From assembly GCA_023213315.1 (NCBI GenBank), contig JAKCPI010005698.1, positions 62,001 to 126,000 of the forward strand: 64,000 nt of DNA. The letters are read 5' to 3'. The notes beneath the pieces are model-generated. The model made no database searches. It saw nothing but the letters and a program-made list of their open reading frames with translations, and was not told the origin of the DNA. The translations under genes and the position numbers were made by a program. Numbering within the stretch: position 1 is the first letter of the stretch; every line of letters begins with the position of its first letter. The stretch comes from Euborellia annulipes (lineage: Eukaryota; Arthropoda; Insecta; Dermaptera; Anisolabididae). Shown here one piece after another: positions 31,814-42,498 of the stretch.

Positions 31814-32062
31814 CGGTCGGGGTTAAAACTCGGTACAAGAAACCACAGGAGTTGTTAAAATGACTTGGTTAAAGAATTGATGGGTGTAGATCTGAGTTAC
31901 GATTTTCCGAATATTATATTTTTTTTAATAAGGGCACGCAGGTTGGTGATCAACCACTTATGATTTTGTAGTCGCATTGGAAACACTAATTCAACGCATG
32001 GGGGCTTTAAGCCCGTAATATGACCGAAAAGATTTCTTTTCGAATCCTACGCCGCGTAAGTT

Positions 32063-32395
32063 TTGATCCAGAAATCAGAAAATATGGCGGTCATTGTTAT
32101 CGAAGGGCAAGCAATCGAGCAGTTGATCCTTGATGGGCAGAACTTTCAACCACTCCCTAGTATGGTTCAATCGTTGAATAAGGAAAAGGCTTATCAACCA
32201 CACTCGGGGCAAATTCGTGAACTCGGGATTGCGGGTTTCTCTTATAAAGCCCTCTATCATGGATCATCATCTCCTTTTCTCACTGTTTGGAATTGCCGAG
32301 AATCAGGTCATTACGCTTATCGCGGTCCTAAAATTCGGCAAATTCGCGGTCAAAACCAGGGGGATTTTCACCAAAGAAACGTAAGGCAGGCCTAG
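32063..32395 (+). pseudogene. Degenerate gag remnant with broken zinc knuckle
   Basis: A 110-codon frame. Near residues 75-90 it has WNCRESGHYAYRGP, which keeps the second Cys, Gly-His pair and spacing of a retroviral-type CCHC knuckle, but has Val instead of the first Cys and Gly instead of the last. Downstream Arg/Gln-rich sequence fits a nucleocapsid tail. There is no capsid-like region upstream. The frame is too short for gag and is best read as a decayed or deleted remnant. Confidence 0.6.
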
Positions 32396-32534
32396 ACGGG
32401 GAATCTTAGGTCTTGGAAGAATTTCGCCTCTTAGAATACTTGGGAACAGATTAGTTAGGATTTGTCAAACCAACTATCCAGCCAAGACCTTATTTTGGGG
32501 CGCCCCTAAGGCCGTTCAAAATAAATACAATATT

Positions 32535-32732
32535 ATGATTGCTCCTGTAGACACTGGTTCAGTGAAATCTTCTGTTCGTGAACCACTAGTGGAAAAGCTC
32601 GGGTTGTATTTGGGATCCCATCTAAAGGCCGTAGATTTAGCTGATGGGGTATTAGTTGCCGTGAGGGAATTTTGGGAAATTCTGGTAACCATTCAATCCC
32701 AAACCGATTGCGAGATACTCCCGTCTACATGA
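32535..32732 (+). pseudogene. Retropepsin remnant (DTGS)
   Basis: A 65-codon frame starting MIAPVDTGSVKSSV. VDTGS is the catalytic aspartate motif of retroviral-type aspartic proteases, followed by EKLGL and LAD-like positions typical of Gypsy proteases. The frame ends before the later ILG-type glycine region could be complete. It lies about 140 bp after the gag remnant in the expected order gag then protease. The rest of pol is absent. Confidence 0.65.
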
Positions 32733-32812
32733 GTACCCCTTCTTCTAGAAATAGATACAGTTCAAGCTATGGGAATGATCAGTAATGTTCAAGATCTAAA
32801 GTTCCTGTTAGC

Positions 32813-33253
32813 GAATCCAGTCATGATGCCGATGATAGTTTCGGAACCTCCAAGAGGGAAACCGTCGGACGACTCGGAGAATGAACTAAGAAAGAAAGAA
32901 AAGAAAAAGGCAAAGAAAGTGGAAAAGGGTTGGGTTGTATTTGAAAGAATCCAGTCATGATGTCCATATTAGAGTTTCGGAACCTCCAAGAGGGAAACCG
33001 TTGGACGACTCGGAGAATGATCGACGTGGAAAAGGGTTGGGTTGTATTTGAAAGAATCCAGTCATGATGCCCATATTAGAGTTTCGGAACCTCCAAGAGG
33101 GAAACCGTTGGGCGACTCGGAGAATGATCGAAGTGGAAAAGGTTGAGTTGTATTCGAAATAATCCAGTCATGATGGCCATATTAGAGTTTCGGAACCTCC
33201 AAGAGGGAAACCGTTGGTCGACTCGGAGAATGATCGAAGAAAGAAAGAGAAGG
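32813..33253 (+). repeat. Internal tandem repeats, ~107 bp unit, four copies
   Basis: Copies begin with AATCCAGTCATGATG at about 32814, 32948, 33055 and 33161 and contain TTTCGGAACCTCCAAGAGGG and CGACTCGGAGAATGA. The first is longer through an A/G-rich insertion. They fill the place where reverse transcriptase would lie. Confidence 0.88.
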
Positions 33254-33307
33254 GAAAGGAAAAGAAACGGACTTGGTCAAGAAATCGCGCGAGAAAGCAT
33301 CGCGCTT

Positions 33308-33324
33308 AGGAAGAAGGAGGGGGA
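33308..33324 (+). promoter_or_regulatory. Polypurine tract
   Basis: AGGAAGAAGGAGGGGGA, all purine, directly abutting the 3' LTR start TGTAATG at 33325. This fixes the LTR boundary. Confidence 0.9.
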
Positions 33325-34626
33325 TGTAATGAACTCGAATTTGACTTTAAAATAAAAATAAATATTAATTGAATAAATGAGAAATTAAATTTTAAACTAA
33401 AATTTAATTGGGGAAAATTAATTCTTTTTATTTCCCAACACTAATTAACTATGATTTATAATATATAATTTCACAAGACAAATTGGTCTTGGCTTTCGTC
33501 GGGGTTGCGACCCTTGGCCTTCGTCGGGATTCTGCAACCGACAAGGAAGATTCCTGATCGCTGGTGCTGGAGCCGAAGGACACCGCTGCTGTGGTCCAGT
33601 CGTCGGAAGCGGTTGCAGTACAAGGTAGGAAACGACGAGCACTATTCCCCTTGCCTCTCGCCTCTTGGCTGGCTGGGCTGGTTGGCTTCCACCCCCACCG
33701 CCAGAGGAGTGAATCCCCGTTCCCCCGTCCCTTGGCTGGCTGGGCTGGTTGGCTTCCACCCCCACCGCCAGAGGAGTGAATCCCCGTTCCCCCCGTCCCT
33801 TGGCTGGCTGGGCTGGTTGGCTTCCACCCCCACCGCCAGAGAGTGAATCCCCGCTCCCCCCGTCCCTTGGCTGGCTGGGCTGGTTGGCTTCCACCCCCAC
33901 CGCCAGAGAGTGAATCCCCGCTCCCCCCGTCCCTTGGCTGGCTGGGCTGGTTGGCTTCCACCCCCACCGCCAGAGGAGTGAATTCCCGTTCCCCCCGTCC
34001 CTTGGCTGGCTGGGCTGGTTGGCTTCCACCCCCACCGCCAGAGAAGTGAATCCTCGTTCCCCGTCCCTTGGCTGGCTGGGCTGGTTGGCTTCCACCCCCA
34101 CCGCCAGAAAAGTGAATCCTCGTTCCCCGTTCTCCGTCCCTTGGCTGGCTGGGCTGGTTGGCTTCCACCCCCACCGCCAGAGAAGTGGTCCTCCCCCCAA
34201 CCCCTGATAGCGGGTCTCCACCCCCCCCCCTCTCGGGGCTGGTTAGCGTTCTCCCCCCTGGATTTCCCCACTCCGAGGGCCTCCCGGAAGGGCCAATTCC
34301 CGCAGAAACGCTAAGACGACAAGGGAAACCGTGGTTAGAGCTGGATTCTATTGGATTGGGATTGGACGGAATTGGATTGGATGGGTTTGTGTTATGTTAT
34401 TTTTTACAGGGACCGTTGTTAGAAGCGACTCTACTGGATTGGATTGAACCGGATTGCGTTGTTGTTATTTCTGTAAAACTCTGTACTTTATATTAATAAA
34501 AGCATTTGTTCCTCTTTTACTCCTGTGTGTGTTTCTTTTCTTGTTTACTGAGTGACCGGAGATCCCTACTCTTAGAAATAAGTTTATATTAGTTAGCAAA
34601 AGGCAAAACACAAACTAACTATTATA
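33325..34626 (+). repeat. 3' LTR (1302 bp)
   Basis: Almost identical to the 5' LTR, including eight minisatellite copies at about 33669-34189. Differences seen by eye are mostly single-base changes in C-run lengths. The both-strand frames at 33445-34496 are not genes. Confidence 0.92.
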
Positions 34627-34700
34627 ACTAATATAAAATATCAACCTCGTAGCTCAATTCCTTCATGCTTAAAAATGTCCACACAGACACACAGATACGT
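34627..34700 (+). mobile_element. HMH repeat continuing after the LTR element
   Basis: ATATAAAATATCAACCTCG, CTCAATTCCTTCATGC and a CACAGACACACAGATA microsatellite. The body segment expected between CTAGTAC and ATATAAAAT is missing, so the target copy was already deleted or lost about 60 bp at insertion. Confidence 0.7.
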
Positions 34701-35384
34701 AACTTAATTTGAGTAGGTTGATTATGTGCTGGTATGTCAGTTTATAACAAGTTCCCTTTTTCCATTAATTAATTATTCATTAATAATATAAAAATAAAGT
34801 AAACAAGTTTTGTAATAAATAAAATGATAATTTCGAGTAGAAAATTAATTAATTATAATATCTAGATATAAAATGTGAGAGGGCATAGACAAAAATATAT
34901 GATCCGTATTTATAAAATGGGGACAATTCTATTAGATATATGCAAAGCGGATTCAAATTTCATAATTAATTAATTTATTGAAAAATTTTCTCTCTCTCTC
35001 TCTCTCAGCTGCATTATAATTCGAGATGCTAATTACCAGCATATGGGGAGTTTAATTTGCCCAAATTATAATAAATAAATATTTAAAAGGTAAAAATAAA
35101 AAAAATAGATTTTAACAGCTATATTATTATAATATAAGCTTACTGATTTAAAAAATAATTTAGGTGGTGATAATTTTTTTTTATTTGGTGCTTTCCTATT
35201 TACACCGAAGCTGAGTTAAGATAAATAAATAAATAAATACAATTATTGAAAACTTAAAAAAAAAAAAAATTATATGATTTTTCATTTGATAACCTCTAAC
35301 TCTGTGACATTTTTCGGGAGCAAGAAATCTTTTTAAAACCACTAAAAATTTTATTTACTAAAGATTTTTCATTTCATTATCTAA
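34701..35384. other. AT-rich stretch, no gene seen
   Basis: TC microsatellite at about 34989-35008 and an A run near 35258. No domain or repeat end. Confidence 0.55.
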
Positions 35385-35389
35385 AGGGG

Positions 35390-36090
35390 AGTAGGTTTGG
35401 ACCCCAGACAATCCGATGAATTTATTTTTTTTTTTTGGAATGGGTGATAAGGTAAAATGACAATAGTCACATGAGCCAGGAAGAAAATAAAAACAAAAGG
35501 AGAAGCATAAAGGGGAAACTCAACTGCGGGAACTGAGAAGATGTGTTGAGGTTAGACTTGAAAGTCTGAAGATTGTAGGTTTTGGGGAAGATAGACGCAG
35601 GGAGTTGTTCCAATCACGGGAGGTCATGGGGACAAAGGAAGAATGAAATTGTTTTGTTCTGTTAGTCGTGATCTGAACAGCATAGGGATGCTGGGAAGAT
35701 GTCTCTTGTGTTCCGTGAATATGTTGATTGGGTGGGATAATTGATTTTAATTCGGCAGAGCATTGACCATGGTAATACCTGTACAAGAGAGATAGTGAAG
35801 ATACTCTTCTTCTATGACCTAGTGACTGTAGGGATGACTAAGGGTAGAATCACCTATCAGTCTAATTGCACCCTCTGTATGGCTTCCAAGGAGGAGAGAG
35901 CGTCTTTTGCGCCCTCGCAAAGGTGGGAACAATATTCAAGACACGGCGAATTTGGGCTTTATAGAGGATTAGGAGTTGTTGGGAGGAAAAGTAACGCTTC
36001 GTTTTGAATAGGAAACCCAATTTCCTTGCGGTAGATTTAAATCATTTTGATATCAAATGGCATAAATAAATACGCCTGGACCCCGATATA
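35390..36090 (+). mobile_element. SINE family 1 split by a LINE fragment
   Basis: GGTTTGGACCCCAGACAATC (35409-35428) is the SINE box-B region and ATATCAAATGGCATAAATAA (36050-36069) its downstream body. The LINE tail at 35426-36026 sits between, with similar GATGAATTTATTTT and GATTTAAATCATTTT edges as a probable duplication. Confidence 0.65.
35426..36026 (-). pseudogene. LINE reverse-transcriptase C-terminal tail (Jockey/CR1-like), broken
   Basis: Read on the minus strand across frame changes, the conserved end of a non-LTR retrotransposon pol is visible: GFLFKTKRYFSPQQLL and ILYKAQIR at the start (about 36000-35920), then YRYYHGQCSAEL (about 35783-35748), and FHSSFVPMTSRDWNN (about 35645-35600). 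The tail runs out to a poly(A), seen as poly(T) at about 35426-35438. Several frameshifts and stops interrupt it. The catalytic domain is absent, so it is a 5'-truncated dead copy. The clade is inferred from the style of the tail. Confidence 0.75.
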
Positions 36091-36150
36091 TATCTTAATT
36101 AATAAGTATAAGTATCGTTTAAAGTCTAAATGGAAGGCAAAAAAAAAGAG

Positions 36151-36902
36151 TAAAATCTGGTGTGACAGAACGTTCTCTTATCTTCGGTAATTGAAAGTTG
36201 TGTCCTGGGCTTCTCACGCCAGATTTTTTGTGTCAATAGAATTCAAGATGTAAAATTTATAAACATAGAAAAAGATGCTATAGAAACTTTTCTCCTATCT
36301 TTCCTGTGAAGTACCATCAATTGCAATAGTGTTGAGACTAAAGCTCGGTTGTTGAGCGGCAGCTTGTCTATGTGAGAAATACCTTTTTCAAAGCAAACCT
36401 ACAATAGGCCGAACGACCCTTTTTAACAAAAGAATAATCATAAAAATTTATCTTTTTAATATAAATTTCAAGATATATTGAAATACAAATTATCAAAATG
36501 TTTTAATCAGAAAAAAATTTTAGTGACCGTGTGCCATTTGGGCTGCCTAACTACCGGGCTTTAGTCTCAATACTATTGCAATAGATGATACAAGAGTAAA
36601 GTGAGCTTCAAACAAAATGAGAATATACATCTAAAAAATAATCATTGATTTATGAATTTTAATTAAAATCGAAAAAAATGAAAAAGTACTTGATTTTATT
36701 TAAAAGCTCATTTTTGCATCTCAAGGGAACCTAACTTAATAAATAAAATTCCAACCTCCTAGTTTATTTCCTTTCTTGCTTTAATTTGAAAGAGGCAAGC
36801 AGACTATTTTGCGGGACGCATTTTTTTTGACTCACGTGTATTTCCATCAAAATCTCTACATCGAATTCAATACTTTCTCTCTACATATAAGAGAAAGTAA
36901 AA
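36151..36902 (+). mobile_element. HMH repeat, full but diverged, split by a MITE
   Basis: Degenerate P-hairpin (36151-36228), body, CGAATTCAATACTTTCTCTC and a reduced terminal hairpin. A 274 bp MITE interrupts it at 36315-36588. Confidence 0.75.
36315..36588. mobile_element. MITE with ~28 bp TIRs
   Basis: The left end is CATCAATTGCAATAGTGTTG and the right end read inward TCATCTATTGCAATAGTATT; both continue GAGACTAAAGC. TAC flanks both sides (36312-36314 and 36589-36591). It is non-coding. The superfamily is undetermined. Confidence 0.75.
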
Positions 36903-37584
36903 AGACCTTTAATAATGCAAATTGATGATTTCAACTGTTGCAATTGGTTTTAGATACTTATTATAAACTACTTTAAAAAATTGTCTTATTTTGTGTTTGG
37001 GATTCGCGGGTGCAGTCAAGTGAAAAATAAAAAACAAATTTCTTCTTGAGACTAACAAATAAGCAAATATTTTTTAAATAACATTGTCATTTAACCAACA
37101 CTGTAAAAAATGACTCCCGAAAAAGTGCGTGATAAATGTTTGATCGTAAGCAACAAGAACATTTTTTTTTATATATATAGCTGTATATTTTTCAAATGGT
37201 TGCGCACGCGAGAATTCTCTAATTCAAGTTATTTACTATAAAAATCATTGAAGATAAACAATCATAAACAAAAATATTTCTAAGTTTGCTGTTATCAGGC
37301 TATATAGATTCCAATTTTTCATTCGGCAATTAGAGGATTGATTTTAAACACAAAGAAAAATAACGCTCTAACTGAGAGAGAAAAAAAATTCCTCACTTTC
37401 CTACTAAATAAATTTTTATCTGACAGCCTGAGATACCAACCTAAATTCCTAGCGTTTTTTTCCTCTTCTAGACATCTATTTAGACGTATATATTAGAAAA
37501 ATTCTTTCACAAATAAATAGAAATATTTTTTTTATTTTTATTAAATAATATCCGATATTTTGGGGAGGGGGCATCGAGATTGTG
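36903..37584. other. AT-rich stretch, no gene seen
   Basis: No credible ORF or repeat end. Confidence 0.55.
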
Positions 37585-38262
37585 AAAAAAATCTGGTGTG
37601 ACTGGCGCACAGCACACAACTTCTCTTACCTTCGGTAATCGAAAGTTGTGTACTGTGCTTGTCACACCAGATTTTTTGTCTCGACATATATTTAGTTCCC
37701 GACAGTACGGAACATTTGAATTCAGATGCAAAATTTATAAGTATGGGAAAATATTTATATTTTGTTACCATGGCAACCATTTCTCCTATCTTCCCTATGA
37801 AATACAAGAGTAAAGTGGTCTTCAGAAGATTTCAATCGCAAAATGAGAATATACATTTTAAAGAGCATCTAAAAAATAATTGATTTTTTGAATTTAAAAA
37901 AATCGTTGGAGCAAATTTTGAGAAAATCGAAAAAAACTGAAAAAGTACATCAGTAAAGTACTAGTAATCTTTGGCCGATTTTGATTAAAAGCTTATTTTT
38001 CCGGTCCCGGGGGGTGTTTAAGTTAAATATAGAATTTCAACCTCGTAGCTCAATTCCTTCATGCTTAAAATTGAACACAGACACACACACACACCCACCC
38101 ACCCACCCACCCACAGACAGACCATGTCGCGAAAACCACTTTTTGGATTCAGGGGACCTCAAAACATGAAGATCCATCAAAATCTCGACATCGAATTTTT
38201 GACATGAACAATACTTTCTCTCTATATATATATTACATATATACATAGGTAAGAGAAAGTAA
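37585..38262 (+). mobile_element. HMH repeat, full-length copy
   Basis: P-hairpin 37585-37677, body with ACCATGGCAACCATTTCTCC, an ACAC/CCCA microsatellite (38083-38114), GACA repeats and the terminal hairpin ending GGTAAGAGAAAGT (about 38249-38261). It is very similar to 1250-1923. Reading frames on both strands across it are incidental. Confidence 0.88.
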
Positions 38263-38601
38263 AAATAATTTAATTTGAAAATATGACCTATTTTCCATTT
38301 TTTTGTCTTCTTTAATTTCCAAGTAAAACATAAGAAAAAAAAAAAAATACTTAACATTATCAATCTTCTACGCCTTTTTGTTAATGCATAAAATCATTAG
38401 CGTATTTCTCAGTCTTTTTATTTATTTATTTTTTTTTCTTGAAATTTATTTAATTTAATTAAAATTAATAGAAGTGCGTCACTATTGATTAACGATAAAA
38501 GAAAATAAAATGGGATTTTCATTACGAAAAATAATTTATTTTTGACATTAATAAAATTGATAAACAAGAAATGATACTTTGATGGAATGTCTTAATTTAC
38601 C

Positions 38602-38633
<32 letters not shown>

Positions 38634-38935
38634 GTTAATGAAAACGTTTGACGTCTTATCTTATTTTCGATCTTTTTTTTGGAGGTGTGGGTTTTATGTT
38701 TCCAAGGGAAATGGAAGTAAGATGATAGAGCTAGAAATCCATGAATAATTTAATTAAAGATTTACCCTGTGATATTTTAAATGTAGAAATGAAGAATAAT
38801 TTAATTTTGTATTTTTAATTTTTTCGTACTCTAAATTTGTTATATTATTAGATTAGAAAATCAGAAAAAAAAATAAGGAAAATTAAATTGCCTCAAGTAA
38901 ATAGGATGCTTATTTTCCACGGGTATATTTTATTT
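38263..38935. other. AT-rich stretch with poly-T run
   Basis: A run of 29 T at 38605-38633. No gene or repeat end recognised. Confidence 0.6.
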
Positions 38936-38937
38936 TC

Positions 38938-39355
38938 GGTCGACAAGACAGGTAAAAGCGATAGCGACATCCGGTATAAGATCAATCTTGGTAGGCGGGC
39001 GATCCAAGATCTGAACTCGATACTGTGTAGCAAGTCTATATCCCATAAAAAATAAGACTTAGATCTATAAAAGCATTAGTCGAAAGTATTGCGACATATG
39101 GCAACGAGGTATGGGAGCTGACCAAAATCAACATCTCACGCCTGTTGGCCCTTGAAATGGACTTTTGGCGTAGGTCAGCTGGAACTTCGAAGCTCCAACA
39201 TATCAGAAACGAAAAATTAGAGAGATCATGGATGTCCGGGGAACCATAATCGACACAATTGAGACAAAGCACCTGATATGGTTTGGAGGATGTTCGTCGA
39301 TCGACTGTCCAAGAAAATCTGAGACTGGCAACCACCCGAAAAAAGAAGACGAGGA
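38938..39355 (+). pseudogene. LINE C-terminal fragment (RTE-like), broken
   Basis: On the plus strand, with at least one stop and a frameshift, the translated pieces read INLGRRAIQDLNSIL, then SIATYGNEVWELTKINIS (about 39081-39134) and LLALEMDFWRRSAGTSKL. The pattern YG-EVW-L followed by EMDFWRRSA is the conserved end of pol in RTE-type and related LINEs. The catalytic part is missing. It joins an HMH fragment at about 39356. Confidence 0.7.
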
Positions 39356-39560
39356 CGGTGCCTAACTAAAATATAAAATTTCAGCCTCCTAGCTCTTTTC
39401 GTTCTTGAGAAATTTTGTTCAAAGACACACAGACATGTCGTGAAAACCACTTTTGGATTCAGGGGACCTCAAAACGTGTATATCCATCAAAATCTCGACA
39501 TCGAATTTTTGACACCCAATACTTTCTCTCTATTACATATATAGGTAAGAGAAAGTAAAA
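39356..39560 (+). mobile_element. HMH repeat, microsatellite-to-end part
   Basis: GCCTAACTAAAATATAAAAT through GACACACAGACATGTCG and TCGACATCGAATTTTTGACA to the terminal hairpin GGTAAGAGAAAGTA. Confidence 0.8.
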
Positions 39561-40320
39561 TTCATACAGATTTCTTTGTGAATGTTTCACTTTTTTCATT
39601 GCTTTATATATAAATTTTATTTATTTATAAATAACTCTAACTAGAACCGATTCTTTCTCGAAAGTGAAGTTACATTTTTTTTTAAACCAAAATAGAGTAG
39701 CTTTCTGTTGCCTTTTCCGTAAGGCTCCTCCGTGCAGGCACGGCTTGCACGCCCACTAGAAACGGCCCTGACTTTAACGATTTTGATTAATTGTTATAAA
39801 CTTTTATATCCATGAACTTTTTTTTTTCATATTATTTATTCTAAGAGTTAAGCAAGTCTCGACTTGGATCGGTCACCCTTTGAAAATTTTTTTTTTTTTT
39901 TAATGAAATAATTTTTGAGTTCCTTTTAACCAATTAATCCAGTAGTTTGTAACTAAAAACGGAGAGGTGTATGTGTCTGGCTGTGTTATTCAAGAAAAAG
40001 ATCAGATTTGCAAGGATCGGATTAATTTGCAAGGTCGGCAATTAATATGAATTAAATGGTTACCTTGAATACAAGCTAGTTATTAGAGAGAAAATATATT
40101 TTGTATGTGCCAAAAAAATTTTAAAATACAAGAAATAATTTCAGAGATATACCGGTATACTGTATATTGGGAAATAATTATAGAGAAAATTTTCTGTGGG
40201 GAGGAAAAACATAATTTCTGATAATCGGAGGTTTAATTAATTAATTTAGACTTCCATGATTGTTATTATCGAAAATAAATAAAAATTTTTGACATTAATC
40301 ATATATTAATAATATTATAA
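39561..40320. other. No gene; short hAT-end remnant
   Basis: Bases 39710-39771 end TCTAGTG/CACTAGAAACGGCCCTG, a hAT-type right terminus without a partner. The rest is AT-rich and featureless. Confidence 0.4.
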
Positions 40321-40375
40321 TACGACGAATATAGTGGCCGAAACGTTATGTTTTATTGTGGTATGTAAGATTATG
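40321..40375 (+). mobile_element. Penelope-like end relic
   Basis: GTGGCCGAAACGTTATG matches the GAAAC side of the hammerhead-like core; the CTGANGA half is missing. Confidence 0.35.
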
Positions 40376-40379
40376 TATT

Positions 40380-40501
40380 ATATTAATATTTGATATCCAA
40401 ATAGCTTAAATAAATAAAATCATCGCACTGTCTGGGATCCGAACCCGCGACCCTTAGTATAGAAGGTTAGCACGCTGTCAACTACGCCAAGCCCGAGGGC
40501 C
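40380..40501 (-). mobile_element. SINE family 1, tail-truncated
   Basis: Read on the minus strand: a tRNA-like head with CTTGGCGTAGTTGACAGCG, box B GGGTTCGGATCCC and the CATTTGG-type body start. It lies inside a fragment of HMH body (40502-40568). Confidence 0.75.
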
Positions 40502-40667
40502 TAGAATTCGAGATGGAAAATTTATAAAAATGGAAAAATATTTAGAACCTATATTTTGTTACCATGGTAACCTTTAAATTACCAAAAGTAAAAAAATTGT
40601 GTGCTGTGCGACTAGTCACACCAAATCTTCCCCCCCCCCCGAGAAACTCCTCTGGATCCGCTCTTGT
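40502..40667. mobile_element. HMH fragment fused to a hAT family D end
   Basis: HMH body up to GTTACCATGGTAACC (about 40558-40572) joins, without gap, the family D interior TTTAAATTACCAAAAG, the P-derived GTGTGCTGTGCGACTAG and the D right terminus ending GGATCCGCTCTTG. A chimera of two families. Confidence 0.6.
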
Positions 40668-41227
40668 TTCAATATATGGTGCATTGTATTGAGAAAGCCT
40701 ATCTTTAATTAGATTCAAGAGACAAACATGGCTATTTGATTTTATAACATCTTTGCATTGACTGTCAATCCTTTAGTGGATCAGATAATAAAATGAAATA
40801 AATAATTTATTTTAAAATAAAGATTAAAAGTAGGCTATACATAAGATTTTCTAAGGTTTTGGCTGATCTGTCCCCAAAAACAATAAAAAAATAATTCTAT
40901 TTATAATAGAATCATTTTTTTATTAAGATAATAAAATATGACCTTGAATTTTCTAAATAGAAATAATAATTGTGAATTACCTTACATGAAAGTGATTTTC
41001 ACTCCAGGATGGACGTTATGATATTTGACACTATTTCACACTAAAATATACAACTCACTATTAAAATTTCACTATTTTTAAACAGCACAATTGACAGAAA
41101 TTTTATCGCAAAATGATACACGACCCGGACAATTGCAAACTAAGGAAAAGTGAATGGCAATTGGAGGGAGGATTGCAAGCGTTCGCCGCTAGAGCGCTCT
41201 AGTGTCTTTTATTGTTGGCTGGCTAAA
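40668..41227. other. AT-rich stretch, no gene seen
   Basis: A small palindrome CTAGAGCGCTCTAG lies near 41193-41206. Nothing else. Confidence 0.5.
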
Positions 41228-41806
41228 ATAAAAATCTTGTTTGTCTTGCCGCATAGCACACAACTTTCTTTTTACCCTCGGTAAATGAAAGTTTTTTTGT
41301 GCTTTTCAAACAGGTTTTTTGGGTGGTATATTTAATTTCTGACATTACATTAAACAGTAAAAAATATTTATGGCAATTATTTCTCTTATCTTTGCTATGA
41401 AGTACAAGAGTAAAGTAGTCTTCACCCAATTTTAAGAGCAAAATGAGAATATACATTTTAAAGAGCATCTAAAAAATAATTGATTTATAAATTTTAATCA
41501 AAATAATTAGAACGTATTTTGAGAAAATCGAAAAAACTGAAAAAGTTCATCAGTAAAGTACTAGTACTTTTTAGCCTAATTTGTTTAGAAGGGGGGTAAC
41601 CTACTTAAATATAAAATTTCAATCTCCTAGTTCTTTTCGTTCTTGAGATTTTTTGTTCACTGACAGACACACAGACACCATGTTACAAAAACCACTTATT
41701 GAACTCAGGGTACCTCAAAACGTGTAAATTCATCAAAATCTCGACATCGAATTTTCGACATAAATCCAATACCTTACTTTCTTTATAAATAGGCAAGAGA
41801 AAGTTA
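41228..41806 (+). mobile_element. HMH repeat, full, diverged
   Basis: Degenerate P-hairpin, body with AAGTACAAGAGTAAAGTAG, short GACA microsatellite and a reduced terminal hairpin (AGGCAAGAGAAAGTT). One of the more decayed complete copies. Confidence 0.75.
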
Positions 41807-42433
41807 AAAAGGATTTTATATTATTATTAATAAATTAATAATAAATTCATCCTCCTTTAATGGTGAAAAATATTTTTTTCAAAATCAACACAACTCACTC
41901 ACCTTTAGGCTAACAAAACAAATTAAATTTAAATAAAAGCCTCTTAGCCCTCGTAGTACTCTATTTATAATTTTAATTAATCAATGTCAAAAAAAGAGCT
42001 TATTTGAAAATATAATTGAGAAAGAGGACAAAGAGTTTAGTTTATTTGTGATTCTAAATAAAATTATCTAGTCGGTTTTATGCAAACGAACCGAATATTG
42101 CCTGGAATAATGAGATAGCATTCGAAATGAAGAGCTTAACACCAACTCTCATTCTATTTATTTTATTAATCTCATTCAAATGAGCGAAAATGAATCATCT
42201 TGAAATTTATTAATTATATAATCTTTTTTTTTTTTTTTTTTTTAACTTTTGATCAATAACATTTTAGTTTAAATATTAGATATGTTCCAATTAAATTAAC
42301 TAACAGTAAGTGAGTATAAATTTATTTAACTTCTTCTTCTGTCCTCGCCTGATTATTCCCGCGGAGCGGGGTCGGCGGAAATTTATTTAACTCTCTTTTG
42401 TTATTAGAAATTTGTTTTTAAAACATTTTGAAC
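41807..42433. other. AT-rich stretch, no gene seen
   Basis: T-run near 42225-42243; a short GC patch near 42358-42378. No domain or repeat end. Confidence 0.55.
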
Positions 42434-42498
42434 AAAAAAATCTGGTATGATTGATATGGCAGCATACAACTTTTTCTTAGCTTCGGTAACTGGAAGTT

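Larger units (their letters stand above)
30486..34626 (+). mobile_element. Non-autonomous LTR retrotransposon (Gypsy-like), 4.1 kb
   Basis: It has two LTRs (30486-31789 and 33325-34626), a PBS, a PPT and a 4 bp duplication ACTA (30482-30485 and 34627-34630). The 1535 bp interior holds only a degenerate zinc-knuckle gag remnant and an aspartic-protease remnant, then a tandem-repeat block. No reverse transcriptase, RNase H or integrase is visible, so it must have moved in trans. The Gypsy assignment rests on the gag/protease style and is tentative. Near-identical LTRs imply a recent insertion. Confidence 0.9.

Noticed and set aside
37585..38262. Several 60-88 codon frames on both strands, repeated at other HMH copies
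   Set aside because: The same peptides recur with every copy of a non-coding repeat, contain frameshifts between copies and show no domain.
39036..39450. Minus-strand frames of 99 and 74 codons
   Set aside because: They are shadows of the degenerate LINE tail on the plus strand and of the adjoining HMH repeat.
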